A DNA stretch of 64,000 nt from CAWDYA01 sp963806495 (GCA_963806495.1 CAWDYA010000001.1:248001-312000); one strand, 5' to 3'; positions 37,342-47,406 are shown, numbered from the stretch's first letter. Numbers and translations: made by a program. The notes: generated by a model not told the origin, from the sequence alone.

Positions 37342-40300
37342 CGCGCGGAGGGTCCGGCCCGGCCTGTTCGTCGTGCTGGCGATCTGCTCCGGGCTCGCCT
37401 GGGCGGATACCATCGAGGTGAAGCGTCCCGAGGAGAGGGCCGGATGGCTCGATGCCGTCGCCGAGCGGATCGTATCGGAGGAATACGGCTTCACCGCCCG
37501 TGGCCCCCGTGGGTTCTCGGCGCCCAACCGCGCCCAGGACCTCCGGGCAACACTCGGCCCCGCCGGCCTCCAGGTCACCTCGCGCGCGCCGGCCGCGAGT
37601 CCGGAAGGGACGTGGGAGCTCCGGCTGACTCCTGTGGCCTGGGGACGCACACCTTCGCTCTCTCCTCTGCCGGATGCCGCACCCCGCGCAATGGGGAACC
37701 GCGCCACTTTCGACCGCGGGGTGATCACCGAGTGGTACATGAACGATGATCATGGGCTGGAGCAGGGGTTCACGATCGCATCGCCTCCCGCAGGCGGTGA
37801 TCCCGGCGCGGATCTGGTTCTGGAGATCGCGATCGGGGGGACCGTGGTCGGGCATCTCGCAGACTCCGCGCGGGGAGTGGTCTTCGCGGATGCCGGCGGA
37901 CGGCCCGTCGCACGCTACGCGGGCCTGTCGGTCGCCGACGCATCCGGAAGTGAGATCCCGGCGCGTCTCGAGTTGGCCCCCGGTCTCATCCGGATCGTCG
38001 TGCAGGATCGCGACGCCTCGTATCCCCTTACCATCGATCCGCTGCTGACCTCCCCTTCCTGGACGACCGAGTCGAATCAAACGAGCGCCTCGTACGGCAT
38101 TTCCGTGGCGACGGCGGGCGACGTGGACGGCGACGGATACTCGGATTTCCTCGTCGGTGCGTTCCTCTACGACAACGGCCAGACCGACGAAGGGCGCGTG
38201 TTCCTGTACACGGGCGGGCCATTCGGTCCGTCGTCGACTCCCGCCTGGACCTTCGAGTCGAACCAGGTCAGCGCGCTTGCGGGGTTCGCCTCGGCAGGGG
38301 CCGGCGACGTCAACGGCGACGGATACGACGACGTGATCGTCGGCGCCTATCTCTACGACAACGGCCAGACCGACGAAGGGGCCGCGTGGGTTTTCCTGGG
38401 CTCGCCGGCCGGGCTCTCGGCCACACCATCCTGGATCGCCGAGGGGAACCAGGCCGGCGCCTACTTCGGCTACTCGGTCTCGACCGCCGGCGACGTCAAC
38501 GGCGACGGATACGACGACGTGATCGTCGGCGCCCATCTCTACGACAACGGCCAGACCGACGAAGGGGCCGCATGGGTCTATCTCGGTTCGGCCTCCGGTC
38601 TCGAGCCGGCCCCCTCCTGGATGGGCGAAGGGAATCTCGGCAATGCCTATTTCGGGTACTCGGTCGCGCCGGCCCTCGATACCAATGGCGACGGTTACGA
38701 CGACATCATCGTGGGGGCGAGCGGCTACACCAACGGCCAGACACAGGAGGGGGCGGCGTTCGTCTATCTCGGCTCGGCTTCGGGGTTGAGCGCCACGGCG
38801 TCCTGGACAGGCGAGCCGAACACCCCGACCGCCCGGTTCGGCTGGTCCGTGGCCGGCGTGGGCGACGTCAACGGCGACGGATACGCCGATGTGGTGATGG
38901 GCGGTCCCTTCTGGGACAACCCGGCCGGATACACCAACGAGGGGCTCGTCTACCTGTACTACGGCACGCCGGCAGGCCCGTCGCCGACCCGGGCATCGTT
39001 CAACCCGAATCCCTTCCAGCTCCAGGCCTACATTGGGCTACTCGGTGGGCGCGGCCGGCGACGTCAACGGAGACGGCTACGCCGATATCCTGGTGGGCGC
39101 GCCTCTCTACGACAACGGACAGGCCGACGAAGGACGGGCGTATCTCTTCCTCGGCTCACCGACGGGGCCGCTGAACCCGACCTGGACGGTGGAGACGAAC
39201 CAGGTGGGCGGCCAGATGGGGATCGCCGTGGCCACGGCGGGGGACGTCAACGGTGACGGATACTCGGATATCATCATCGGCTCGAACTTGTACGACAACG
39301 GCCAGGCGGATGAGGGGCGGGCCTGGCTCTACCTCGGCGGGGCCGACCTCCCCTCGGCCGCGCCGGTCTGGTCGATCGAATCGAACCAGGGCGGCGCGCG
39401 TCTCGGTGTCGCGCTGGCCGGTGCGGGCGACGTCAACGGCGACGGATACGACGACATGATCGTGGGCGCGGACCATTTCGACGAGGGACAGGCCGACGAA
39501 GGGAAAGTCTTCGTTTATCTCGGCTCTCCGTCGGGCCTCTCGACATCGGCGGCCTGGAGCGCGCAGAACGACCAGGCGTTCGCTCTGTTCGGCTCGAGCG
39601 TCGCCGCGGCGGGCGACGTGAACGACGACGGGTACGATGACGTCCTCGTGGGGGCGGTCGGCTACACGAACGGCCAGACCGCGGAGGGTGCTGCGTTCGT
39701 GTACTTCGGTTCGGCGGCGGGTCCGTCGCTCACGTACGACTGGATGGCGGAAGGCAACCAGGCTTCCTCGGGGTTCGGCGCCTCGCTCGGCGGCGCCGGT
39801 GACGTCAATGGTGACGGGTACGATGACCTCATCATAGGCGCCCGGTCGTACGACAACGATCAGGTGGATGAAGGGCGTGTGTTCGTCTATCACGGATCCC
39901 CGACCGGGCCGGAGGCCTCACCAGCCTGGATGATGGAGGCTTACGAGGACGGGGCTGCCTATGGCTACGCCGTCGGCACCGCGGGAGACGTCAACGGCGA
40001 CGGCTACTCCGACATCATCATCGGCACCCCGTACTGGGACCACCAGGCCTTTCTCGACAACGGGCGCGTCTCGGTTTTCCTCGGCTCGCCGTCCGGCCTG
40101 AAAAGCACCTCCGTCTGGGACTTCATCGGGTTGCAGAGCGTGAACCTGGGCGCGTCGGTCGGGACGGCGGGTGACGTCAATGGCGATGGCTACGACGACA
40201 TCATCATGGGCGCCCCGCTCGATTCGTACCAGAACAACTCGGCCGGCACCGCGATCGTCACCTACGGCAGCGCGACGATGTCGGCGGCCACGTTCACCTT

Positions 40301-41555
40301 CATCGACACGCTGGTGGCCAACGCGCACCTCGGGTCGGCGGTGTCCACCGCCGGGGACGTCAACAACGACGGCTACGCCGACATCCTGATCGGCGCGTCG
40401 ACGTACACCAACGGCCAGTCTTCGGAGGGGCAGGCGTTCCTCCATCTCGGCTCTCCCACCGGAGTCTCGACCCTGCCCGCCTGGACGGTGCAGAGCGATC
40501 AGGCCGGGGCCCGGCTCGGCACGGCCATCGCACCGGCGGGGGACGTGAATGGCGACGGGTTCGCCGATATCGTGGTCGGCGCCCTCGACTACAGCAACGG
40601 TCAGCTCGGCGAAGGGAAGGTCTGGGCCTTCTACGGCAACCGCAGCCCCGGCCTCGACCGGGCGCCACGACAGATGACCCCGGGCGGGGGCGTGGACATA
40701 GGCCTGCGAAGCTGGTCCGCCGCGGACGACGGATTTCACATGCGGATGATGGGGCGGTGCGCGGCCGGCCGGGCGGTGGTGTCGCTCGATGTCGAGGCGC
40801 GGCCTCGCGGCACGTACTTCAGCGGGACCTCGTTGCAGAGCAGCCCCTGGGAGGACAACGGCGCGCCGCAGACCGGCGGATCGTTCCTGCCCCAGGCCGT
40901 GGAGCTGGTCGGCCTCGACGCGGCAGCCGACATCCACTGGCGGGCACGGGGTGTTTGCGATTCGATCTTCTTCCCGCACTCACCCTGGGTCTCCCCGTCC
41001 CTGGCGAGCCGTACCGCGGTGCACCTGCGCACGAACGGCTGTCATGACGCGGACGGCGACGGATACGGCGTGCGGCCGGATGCCTCCTGTCCGGTGCCCG
41101 GGATCGCCGACTGCAACGACGGCAACGGCGCCATTCTGCCTGGAGGCTTCGAGATCTGCGACGGCATCGACCAGGACTGCAATGGCGTCGTGGACGACGC
41201 GATCCCGCCGACGGGTATGGTCGATCTTTCCGTCGAGGAGCTCACACAGTATCAGTTCACGCTGCTGACCTGGCCGGATGTCGCCGTGGCCACGGGCTAC
41301 GACACCGTGAGGGGCGATCTCGGGTTGCTGAAATCGTCCCAGGGCGACTTCACTGCAGCCACGACCCTGTGTCTGACATGGGGCTACGCATTCCCCGAGT
41401 CGGCCGACGAGGAGGTGCCCCCGGTGGGTGGCGGGTTCTGGTACGCGGTGCGTCCCCGCAACTGTGGCGGCGCGGGTGGTTACGAGTCGGGCTCGCCGTC
41501 GCAGGTGGGTCTGCGCGGCCCGGAGATCGTGAACGCGCCCGCCGCCTGCCCCTGA
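37331..41555 (+). CDS. Giant secreted FG-GAP repeat protein, frameshifted
   Basis: GTG 37331 opens a signal peptide (GLFVVLAICSGLAWA) and an N-terminal beta domain to about residue 235. From ~38100 to ~40640 I count 14 integrin-alpha-like FG-GAP repeats of ~60 residues (pattern AGDVNGDGYDDVIVGA, then YDNGQxDEG and a FVYLGS strand), enough for two seven-bladed propellers. The frame changes near 39035; removing one base in CCTACATTGGGC restores QAY-LGYSVGAAGDVNGDG. The C-terminal region has a Cys/Asp-rich MopE-like metal-binding segment (DCNDGNGAILPGGFEICDGI, then DQDCNGVVDD) and an Fn3-like module ending AACP, shared with the protein at 343-764. Calcium-binding DxNGDG loops suggest extracellular structure or adhesion. 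Confidence 0.9.
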
Positions 41556-41556
41556 T

Positions 41557-42537
41557 TCAGAAGACCTCGTTGAGGTGCAGGGCAGGACGATCCAGTGCGG
41601 CCGCCAGGACCGCGGCGCCGGCATCACCGCGAAGCGGCCGCAGCATCGGCAGCGACGGGTGCGGCTCCACCTGCGTGACGGACGACTCGTCCACGCCGGC
41701 AGGGAGCGTCCATGCGTCGACCGAGGCGACTCCGCGGCGGCGGCACTCCGCGAACAGGTCCGCCATCAGGGGCCCGGCGGCCGCCCCGGGACGGGACTCG
41801 GCCATCTCGAGCAGCTTCGCGGCCGAACCCTCGTGGCTCGCGCCGAACAGGGCCCAGAGATACCCCTCGTTGCCGCTCCCGCTCCAGAGAACGAGCCGGC
41901 TCTCCCATCGCTCCCGTCCCAGCGGCAGCGTGGGGTACGACGCGCGCGCCAGCAGGTGCTTCCAGCAGACGATGTCCCGCACCAGCGCGAACGAAGCGGC
42001 CGCATCGGCCGCCCCGCGCAGACGTGCCGGGACCTCGATCTCTGAGCGGTGCATACGGCGGGTGCCTTCGGGAGCCGGCCCCTCCCCGGGAACCGCCAGC
42101 CTCAGATGACGGGAGGGCAGCGCGACGTAACCGAGACGTGCGTAGTAGCCAGCGCCGATCTCCGAGTAGAGCAGTGATGCGGCGTCGCCCCTTTCCTCCA
42201 TCATCTCGTGCGCCCGCTTCAGCATCCATGCCGCGTGACCGCGCCTGCGGTGCTGCGGCGGCGTGAAGACCGCCCCCACCCCTCCCACCGTCACGTCCCG
42301 CCCTAAAGCCCGCGCCTCGAACCGGTACAGTTTCATGGCCGACAGGATCGTGTCGTCGGGCCCGTCAACCGCCACCAGGAACCGGTAGTTGCGCTCGCCG
42401 GCGCGCGACCACCCGGAGGCCATCAGCGTGCGGACGTACTCCCGGTAGTCGGGCAGGTCGAGCCCGTCGGACCAGAGGGCATGGGTCCCTTCCAGAACGT
42501 CGTCGATCTCGCCCGGCGCGGCATCTCTGAGGATCAT
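41557..42537 (-). CDS. GNAT-family acetyltransferase, long form
   Basis: The 326-residue protein starts at ATG 42537 with MILRDAAPGEIDDVLEGTHA. Its GNAT core shows VGAVFTPPQHRRRGHAAWML, then KRAHEMM, SLLYSEIGAGYYARLGYVAL and HLRLAVPG. A second ~150-residue domain (EVPARLRGAADAAASFALVR ... WALFGASHEGSAAKLLEMAE) resembles the duplicated N-acetyltransferase fold seen in Eis-like and glycylpeptide transferase-like proteins, here shorter. The substrate is unknown. It is convergent to the FG-GAP gene with one base between the stops. Confidence 0.78.
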   Translation of the reverse strand: MILRDAAPGEIDDVLEGTHALWSDGLDLPDYREYVRTLMASGWSRAGERNYRFLVAVDGPDDTILSAMKLYRFEARALGRDVTVGGVGAVFTPPQHRRRGHAAWMLKRAHEMMEERGDAASLLYSEIGAGYYARLGYVALPSRHLRLAVPGEGPAPEGTRRMHRSEIEVPARLRGAADAAASFALVRDIVCWKHLLARASYPTLPLGRERWESRLVLWSGSGNEGYLWALFGASHEGSAAKLLEMAESRPGAAAGPLMADLFAECRRRGVASVDAWTLPAGVDESSVTQVEPHPSLPMLRPLRGDAGAAVLAAALDRPALHLNEVF

Positions 42538-42601
42538 ACGGCTCCGATTATGACAGAATGCGTGTTTCCACGGCACGCGGGCCCTGGGGGGAGGCGACTC
42601 G

Positions 42602-44353
42602 ATGACGATTCTGATCGCACTTCTGTCGACGGTCATGGCGCACACGCCCGTTCCGCCCACCCGGGCGGAGCGCACCGCTTTCGCCGAGACGTCCCGGTAC
42701 GAGGAGACGCTCGACTACTGCAGGATGCTCCAGAAGGCGTCTCCCTGGGTCCGCGTGACGAAATTCGGCGTCAGCCCCGAGGGGCGCGATCTGATCCTGG
42801 TGATCCTCTCGAAGGAGAAGGCGTTCGACCCGGCGGCGGCGCGAAAGACCAAGAAACCGGTAGTCCTGATTCAGGCGGGGATCCACGCCGGCGAGATCGA
42901 CGGCAAGGACGCCGGTCTGATCCTGCTGCGCGAGATCGCCGTCACCCGCGAGCGCGAATCGCTGCTGGACAACGCGATCATCCTGTTCATGCCGATCTAC
43001 AACGTCGACGGGCACGAGCGGTTCGGACCCTACAACCGCATCAACCAGAACGGGCCGAAGGAAATGGGATGGCGTGTCAATGCCGCCAATCTGAATCTCA
43101 ACCGGGATTACATGAAGGCGGACACGAGCGAGACGCGCGACTGGCTCAGGCTGTTCACCACCTGGTGGCCCGACCTGACGATCGACTGCCACGTCACCGA
43201 CGGCTCGGATTACCGGTACGACGTCACCTATATCTACGACCACGGCCCCAACGTGCCCGCGCCCGTGGCCTCCTGGATCGATGCGGCGGTGAAGGAGCAC
43301 ATACTCCCGGCGCTCGAGGCGGAGGGGCATCTCGCCTCCCCCTATATCTGGCCCAGGGACAGCACCGATCCCGCGGCGGGGCTGATCACGATCCCGGCGA
43401 CACCGCCGCGGTTTGCGCACGGCTACACCGTTCTGCAGAACCGCCCCTGCTTTCTCATCGAGACGCACATGCTCAAGAGCTACGGCACCCGCGTGAAGGC
43501 GACGCACGATACGCTCGCGGCCTGGCTGGAGGAGGTGAACCGCGACCCGGAGTCGCTGCGCGAGGCGGTGCGCGAGGCCGATGCCCTCGCGGCACGGCCC
43601 GGCTCGGTGGCTCTCGGCGCGCGCGCCGCCGGTCCGAAGCGAAGCGAGCCGTTTCTCGGGGTGAAGTACCGGCGCGAGCTGAGCGCCGTCTCGGGCGGGA
43701 TGCGCGTCATCTACAGCCGTGAGCCGCTCGACTTCACGGTGGAGCGCCAGGACGGATACGAGGTGACTCTCTCGGTGAAGAAGCCGCTCGCCTACATCGT
43801 CCCGGCGGCCTGGCCCGAGGCGATCCAGCGGCTGAAGGCGCACGGGCTGAGGCTGATGCGGCTGACCAGGCCGGTGACCGCCCCGTTCGATGCCTATCGT
43901 CTCACCGCACCGACCTGGACCGCCGCTCCGTTCGAGGGGCATCACACCGTCACGTTCACCACCGAGCGTGTCACCGGTATGACGCGCACCTTCCCCGCCG
44001 GGTCGATCGTCGTCCCGATGGACCAGCGTTCCTCGGCCGTGGCCGCGGGGCTGCTGGAGCCACAGGCTCCCGACTCGCTCGCGCTGTGGGGATTCTTCGA
44101 CGCGATCTTCGAGCGCAAGGAGTACGCCGAAGGGTACGTGCTGGAGTCGCTGGCGCGCAGGATGCTGGACAACGACCCCGACCTGAGGGAGGAGTTCGAG
44201 AAGGCCCTCGCCGACCCGGACTTCGCGGGCGACCCGAGCAGGAGGCTCGAGTTCTTCTACAGCCGAAGCCCCTGGTTCGACGACCGCGTGGGTCTCTATC
44301 CGGTCGGCCTGGTCACCATCCCGTGGGACCTGCCTGCGGAGCCGGTGCCCTGA
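42602..44353 (+). CDS. M14-family zinc carboxypeptidase
   Basis: The 583-residue protein has a short hydrophobic start (possible signal peptide) and an M14 catalytic domain: LIQAGIHAGEIDGKDAGLIL with the H-x-x-E zinc ligands, NVDGHERFGPYNRINQNGP, LNLNRDYMKADTSETRDWLR, and DCHVTDGSDY with the third zinc histidine. The catalytic glutamate is likely in FLIETHMLKSYGTRVKA. A C-terminal beta domain (DGYEVTLSVKKPLAYIVPAA; QRSSAVAAGLLEPQAPDSLA) follows. Its 3' end overlaps the convergent gene at 44313 by 41 bases, so the two transcripts would be complementary there. Confidence 0.92.
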   Translation: MTILIALLSTVMAHTPVPPTRAERTAFAETSRYEETLDYCRMLQKASPWVRVTKFGVSPEGRDLILVILSKEKAFDPAAARKTKKPVVLIQAGIHAGEIDGKDAGLILLREIAVTRERESLLDNAIILFMPIYNVDGHERFGPYNRINQNGPKEMGWRVNAANLNLNRDYMKADTSETRDWLRLFTTWWPDLTIDCHVTDGSDYRYDVTYIYDHGPNVPAPVASWIDAAVKEHILPALEAEGHLASPYIWPRDSTDPAAGLITIPATPPRFAHGYTVLQNRPCFLIETHMLKSYGTRVKATHDTLAAWLEEVNRDPESLREAVREADALAARPGSVALGARAAGPKRSEPFLGVKYRRELSAVSGGMRVIYSREPLDFTVERQDGYEVTLSVKKPLAYIVPAAWPEAIQRLKAHGLRLMRLTRPVTAPFDAYRLTAPTWTAAPFEGHHTVTFTTERVTGMTRTFPAGSIVVPMDQRSSAVAAGLLEPQAPDSLALWGFFDAIFERKEYAEGYVLESLARRMLDNDPDLREEFEKALADPDFAGDPSRRLEFFYSRSPWFDDRVGLYPVGLVTIPWDLPAEPVP

Positions 44354-45038
44354 GTATGTGCGCCACCTTGGCCGCCGGGCCCATCCGGTGGAATCGCCGC
44401 AGCTCGGCGAGCGCCCCGGCCGGCGGCATCGCGTCGACCGCCCGCACGTAACGGGCCGCGAGGCGGGTGGCGTCGCGATAGCGTGCGCGCACTTCGGGGT
44501 CGGGCTCCGCGAAGTCGGTCTTGTCGAACAGATGGAAGCGGATCCACGCGGCGTCCCGCGCGCCCAGGCGCCGCGCGCGCCGCATCTTGCCCACGAACAG
44601 CTTCATCACGAGGTACTTGGTAACGTTGGCGTGCAGCTCGAGGTCCATCAGGGACATCTCGCCGCCGCTCCGGTACCGCTCCGCGATCACGAGAAAGTGA
44701 TCCAACTCCTCGACGAGCACCGTGAAGGCGTCGACGTTGGCCGCGTCGAGCCGCCGGGTCGGGTCGTTGCGCTCGAGGCACGCAACCATGCTGTCGGGAT
44801 AGTAGATCGACACCGCCAGACCGCCGTCCGACTCCCTCACCAGGGTGCGGGCTCCCGTCGACACCGAGCCGACCCGGCTGACGATTCCGCCCGCGGCGTC
44901 GAGACGCCCGTACCTTCTGCGGTACCCTTCGTCGCCGATCACGAACCGGCCGATGTCACGCACCCCGGTCTCGAGATCGTAGGTGCGCTCGATGATCCCC
45001 TGGAGCTTCTCCAGCAGCGAAACGTCAGTGCGAACCAC
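44313..45038 (-). CDS. Unknown protein partnered with HSP100-like ATPase
   Basis: The ~241-residue, soluble protein is translated from GTG 45038 (14 bases overlap with the ATPase stop); I prefer this to 45083, which would extend it into the ATPase with a low-complexity start. It contains LLEKLQGIIERTYDLETGVR, SIYYPDSMVACLERNDP, NVDAFTVLVEELDHFLVIAE and LMDLELHANVTKYLVMKLFV. The EELDH and ELH motifs on two predicted helices could bind a metal, but this is speculative. No known family comes to mind. The overlap with the AAA+ gene strongly suggests a joint function. Confidence 0.6.
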   Translation of the reverse strand: MVRTDVSLLEKLQGIIERTYDLETGVRDIGRFVIGDEGYRRRYGRLDAAGGIVSRVGSVSTGARTLVRESDGGLAVSIYYPDSMVACLERNDPTRRLDAANVDAFTVLVEELDHFLVIAERYRSGGEMSLMDLELHANVTKYLVMKLFVGKMRRARRLGARDAAWIRFHLFDKTDFAEPDPEVRARYRDATRLAARYVRAVDAMPPAGALAELRRFHRMGPAAKVAHILRAPAPQAGPTGW

Positions 45039-47040
45039 GCTCCTGTCCCTGGGGGAGGTAGACGAAATCCCCCTCGACGACATCGACCGCGATGCCGCGG
45101 TACGGTACCTGGATCCGGGCCGTGCCCATCACGCGGCGCTGCACCGAGACGGCGTCGTAGGCGCGCTTGCCCTCCTTCACCTCCCTGATGTAGTCACGCA
45201 GGGAGCGATCGGTGCGGGCGGAGCGGACCTCGTCACGCTTGAGCTTCTTGCTCACCTCGATGTTGCACACGATGTTGAGCAGCCGGGCCATCGGACGGGC
45301 CCCGAATTCGATATTGTAGCCACGCTCGATCAGCTCCGCACGGGCGCGGGGCGTCACGGTGAGCTCGAGATCGTGCATCGCCATATAACGGGCGGCGATC
45401 CGCTCGAACTCCAGGTCGAATATGGACTCGATGCTCGGGCGCGACAAGGGGCCGAACTTGATCACGGTCAGCCGGTTGACGAACTCCGGCGAGAGGATCT
45501 TCTTGAGGTCGCGATACACCTCCTGGTCGCGGTAGTTCTGCTGCTCGGCCTCCTTGCCGAACCCGATCAGGTTGGCCGAGGTCTGCAGCCTGCTGTAGCC
45601 GATGTTCGACGTGTAGACGATCATCGAGTTGACGAAGTTGAGCATCTGGCCGCGGTTGTCCATCGTGGTGCCGCGGTCCATCAGCGACAGGAAGAACTTC
45701 CTGAGCTGCGGGTGCGACTTCTCCACCTCGTCAACCATGATGATCGAGTAGGGCGACTGCGAGGAGCGGGAGTAGAACTCGGTGAGGATCCCCTCCTCGT
45801 CGCTGCGGATGAAGCCGCGGGCCGCGCCCTTCAGCTCGTTGATATCCGAAGGATAGGTGTACTGGGGTCCCTCGAGCTGCAGCACCGGGATCTGGAAGTC
45901 CCACCGCTTCTCGAGAGCCCGGACGAGGCTCTCCATCAGGTGGTTCTTCCCGACACCGGTCGGGCCGACGAAGAAGTACGACGCCGGGCGGGTGAGGCTC
46001 TGGGTGCCGGTGGCGTACAACGACAGCTCGTCGCACAGAGCATCCACCGCCGAATCCTGGCTGATCACCATCAGCTTGAGCTCGGCGCGCAGGTCCTCGA
46101 TGTCGAGGGTGCTGAACAGCAGCATCCGCTCGTACAGCGAGAGCAGATCCTTGCGGGGCAGCCGGTCCATGTCCGCCACGCCGGGCAGCGGCTTGAAGTC
46201 CTCGGGCACGAACTCGGTGCGCTCCTCCATCATGCCGCCGGCGAATCCACCACCCGTATCGGTGAAGCGGCGGTTCTGGAACGGATCCAGGCCGGTGGCC
46301 TCGGGCACCGCGTGGGACGGCGGGCCGGACGGGTTGTCGGCGGTCCTCGGCCGGTCCTTCCTGGGAGTCAGGTGCTCATTGTGAGTGTCCTGATCTGACC
46401 GGAATTCCACGTTGATGCCCTCCGAAGTTGGGGTCGTCATGCTGGTTGGCGGGACCGACACCGGTGATGAACCGTCGAACAGGTGAAGGCCCCTCAGGAG
46501 CTCCGCGTGGATCATGAATCTCTCACCGCACTGCTTCAGCAGGATGATCTCCTCGCTGATGGGAAGGTTGCGCAGTCTGTTCTGCCGGAAGAATTCCGTC
46601 AGACGTCGATCCTCCGACAACAGGAGGAGCACGTCGGAGGCGAGCAGGTACGACCGGCGTCCGAGACGGCTCAGATCGTGTCCGCGCACGTGACGCCGCC
46701 CGAACATCCCGACCTCGTACAGGCACTTGTCCCCGATCAGCCGGATGTCGTCGGGGATCCTCCGGAGCTGCCGTATGGCCTCGGCCGGGATGTCCTGATC
46801 GGATCCCGGCAGCTCGTGGATCAGACGCAGCCCGATGCCGGGCTCGCCCCTCAGGACGCGCGACAGCCTCTGCTCGTCGAGCAGATCGGGCATCAGCAGA
46901 GCGTGGTTGCAGGCCACCTCGACGAGGTGCATCAATTCCAGCTCGTCGAGCGTCTGGCGCTGCTCGCCGGGACAGCGCACCGCGATCTCTTTCAATCGCC
47001 GCGCCACGTCATCCCGCCCGGGGAACGCGATCTCGGTCAC
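45025..47040 (-). CDS. Single-ring HSP100/ClpB-like AAA+ ATPase with altered Walker A
   Basis: The ~671-residue protein (if started at GTG 47040) has a ~330-residue unfamiliar N-terminal region (TLDELELMHLVEVACNHALL, ISEEIILLKQCGERFMIHAE) and one AAA+ module of the ClpB D2/HslU-like class. Walker A is YFFVGPTGVGKNHLMESLVR: Lys365 is followed by Asn366 where Thr/Ser is almost universal. Walker B is SIIMVDEVEKSHPQLRKFFL, sensor 1 YTSNIGY, the arginine finger SPEFVNRL, and sensor 2 GARPMARLLNIV. The last ~90 residues form a ClpB-type C-domain. A TTG start at 47139 would add 33 unsupported residues. It is divergent from groES across the CIRCE-like site, so it may be a heat-shock-linked unfoldase/disaggregase. 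Confidence 0.82.
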   Translation of the reverse strand: MTEIAFPGRDDVARRLKEIAVRCPGEQRQTLDELELMHLVEVACNHALLMPDLLDEQRLSRVLRGEPGIGLRLIHELPGSDQDIPAEAIRQLRRIPDDIRLIGDKCLYEVGMFGRRHVRGHDLSRLGRRSYLLASDVLLLLSEDRRLTEFFRQNRLRNLPISEEIILLKQCGERFMIHAELLRGLHLFDGSSPVSVPPTSMTTPTSEGINVEFRSDQDTHNEHLTPRKDRPRTADNPSGPPSHAVPEATGLDPFQNRRFTDTGGGFAGGMMEERTEFVPEDFKPLPGVADMDRLPRKDLLSLYERMLLFSTLDIEDLRAELKLMVISQDSAVDALCDELSLYATGTQSLTRPASYFFVGPTGVGKNHLMESLVRALEKRWDFQIPVLQLEGPQYTYPSDINELKGAARGFIRSDEEGILTEFYSRSSQSPYSIIMVDEVEKSHPQLRKFFLSLMDRGTTMDNRGQMLNFVNSMIVYTSNIGYSRLQTSANLIGFGKEAEQQNYRDQEVYRDLKKILSPEFVNRLTVIKFGPLSRPSIESIFDLEFERIAARYMAMHDLELTVTPRARAELIERGYNIEFGARPMARLLNIVCNIEVSKKLKRDEVRSARTDRSLRDYIREVKEGKRAYDAVSVQRRVMGTARIQVPYRGIAVDVVEGDFVYLPQGQERGSH

Positions 47041-47300
47041 TTGCACCGCACTTTCGGGCCGACCCGGTGTTCGCCAGGGAGCGTCCGCCGGGCCGCGGTC
47101 CGGCGCGGTGCGCGGCCCCTTCGGGCTCGCCCACCGCAAAGCGTTGCCGGCCGCCGTCGGTCGAGGTTGAATATACGGGGCGGCTTACGGGAAGGCAATA
47201 CGAGCGTACGTGTAACTTATTGTCACCTCAGGACTTGAACGGGACTTACCGCTCCAGCGGTCCAAAACGTAACTCCCCCGATAATCCCCGCGCGTACCGC

Positions 47301-47329
47301 TTGACAAGTGCGGGGCGAGTGCTTACTCT
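47301..47329 (+). promoter_or_regulatory. Sigma-70-type promoter for groES-groEL
   Basis: A perfect TTGACA (-35) at 47301-47306 is followed after 17 bases by TACTCT at 47324-47329, a moderate -10. Transcription would start near 47336, inside the left arm of the CIRCE-like element. The rest of the 47140-47406 spacer is less GC-rich than its surroundings and shows no gene. Confidence 0.65.
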
Positions 47330-47330
47330 A

Positions 47331-47357
47331 CTGGCACTCAACAAGAGCAAGTGCTAA
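47331..47357 (+). promoter_or_regulatory. CIRCE-like operator (HrcA site)
   Basis: An inverted repeat with arms CTGGCACTC and AAGTGCTAA and a 9-base spacer matches the CIRCE consensus TTAGCACTC-N9-GAGTGCTAA at 15 of 18 arm positions. It lies at the presumed transcription start of groES, the classical position. HrcA repressor binding at this site would give heat-induced expression. hrcA itself is not in the window. Confidence 0.8.
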
Positions 47358-47406
47358 CAACCCCACGTAAATCTCTATGTCCACAACACTTACTGCAGGA
47401 GGGTTC

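Noticed and set aside
39033..41555. Separate FG-GAP gene starting at 39033
   Set aside because: The ATG falls in the middle of a repeat and has no signal peptide; it is the continuation of the gene at 37331 after a one-base frameshift.
47046..47139. TTG start at 47139 for the AAA+ ATPase
   Set aside because: Adds 33 Pro/Arg-rich residues without a ribosome-binding site; GTG 47040 or 47046 is more likely, though neither has a strong site.
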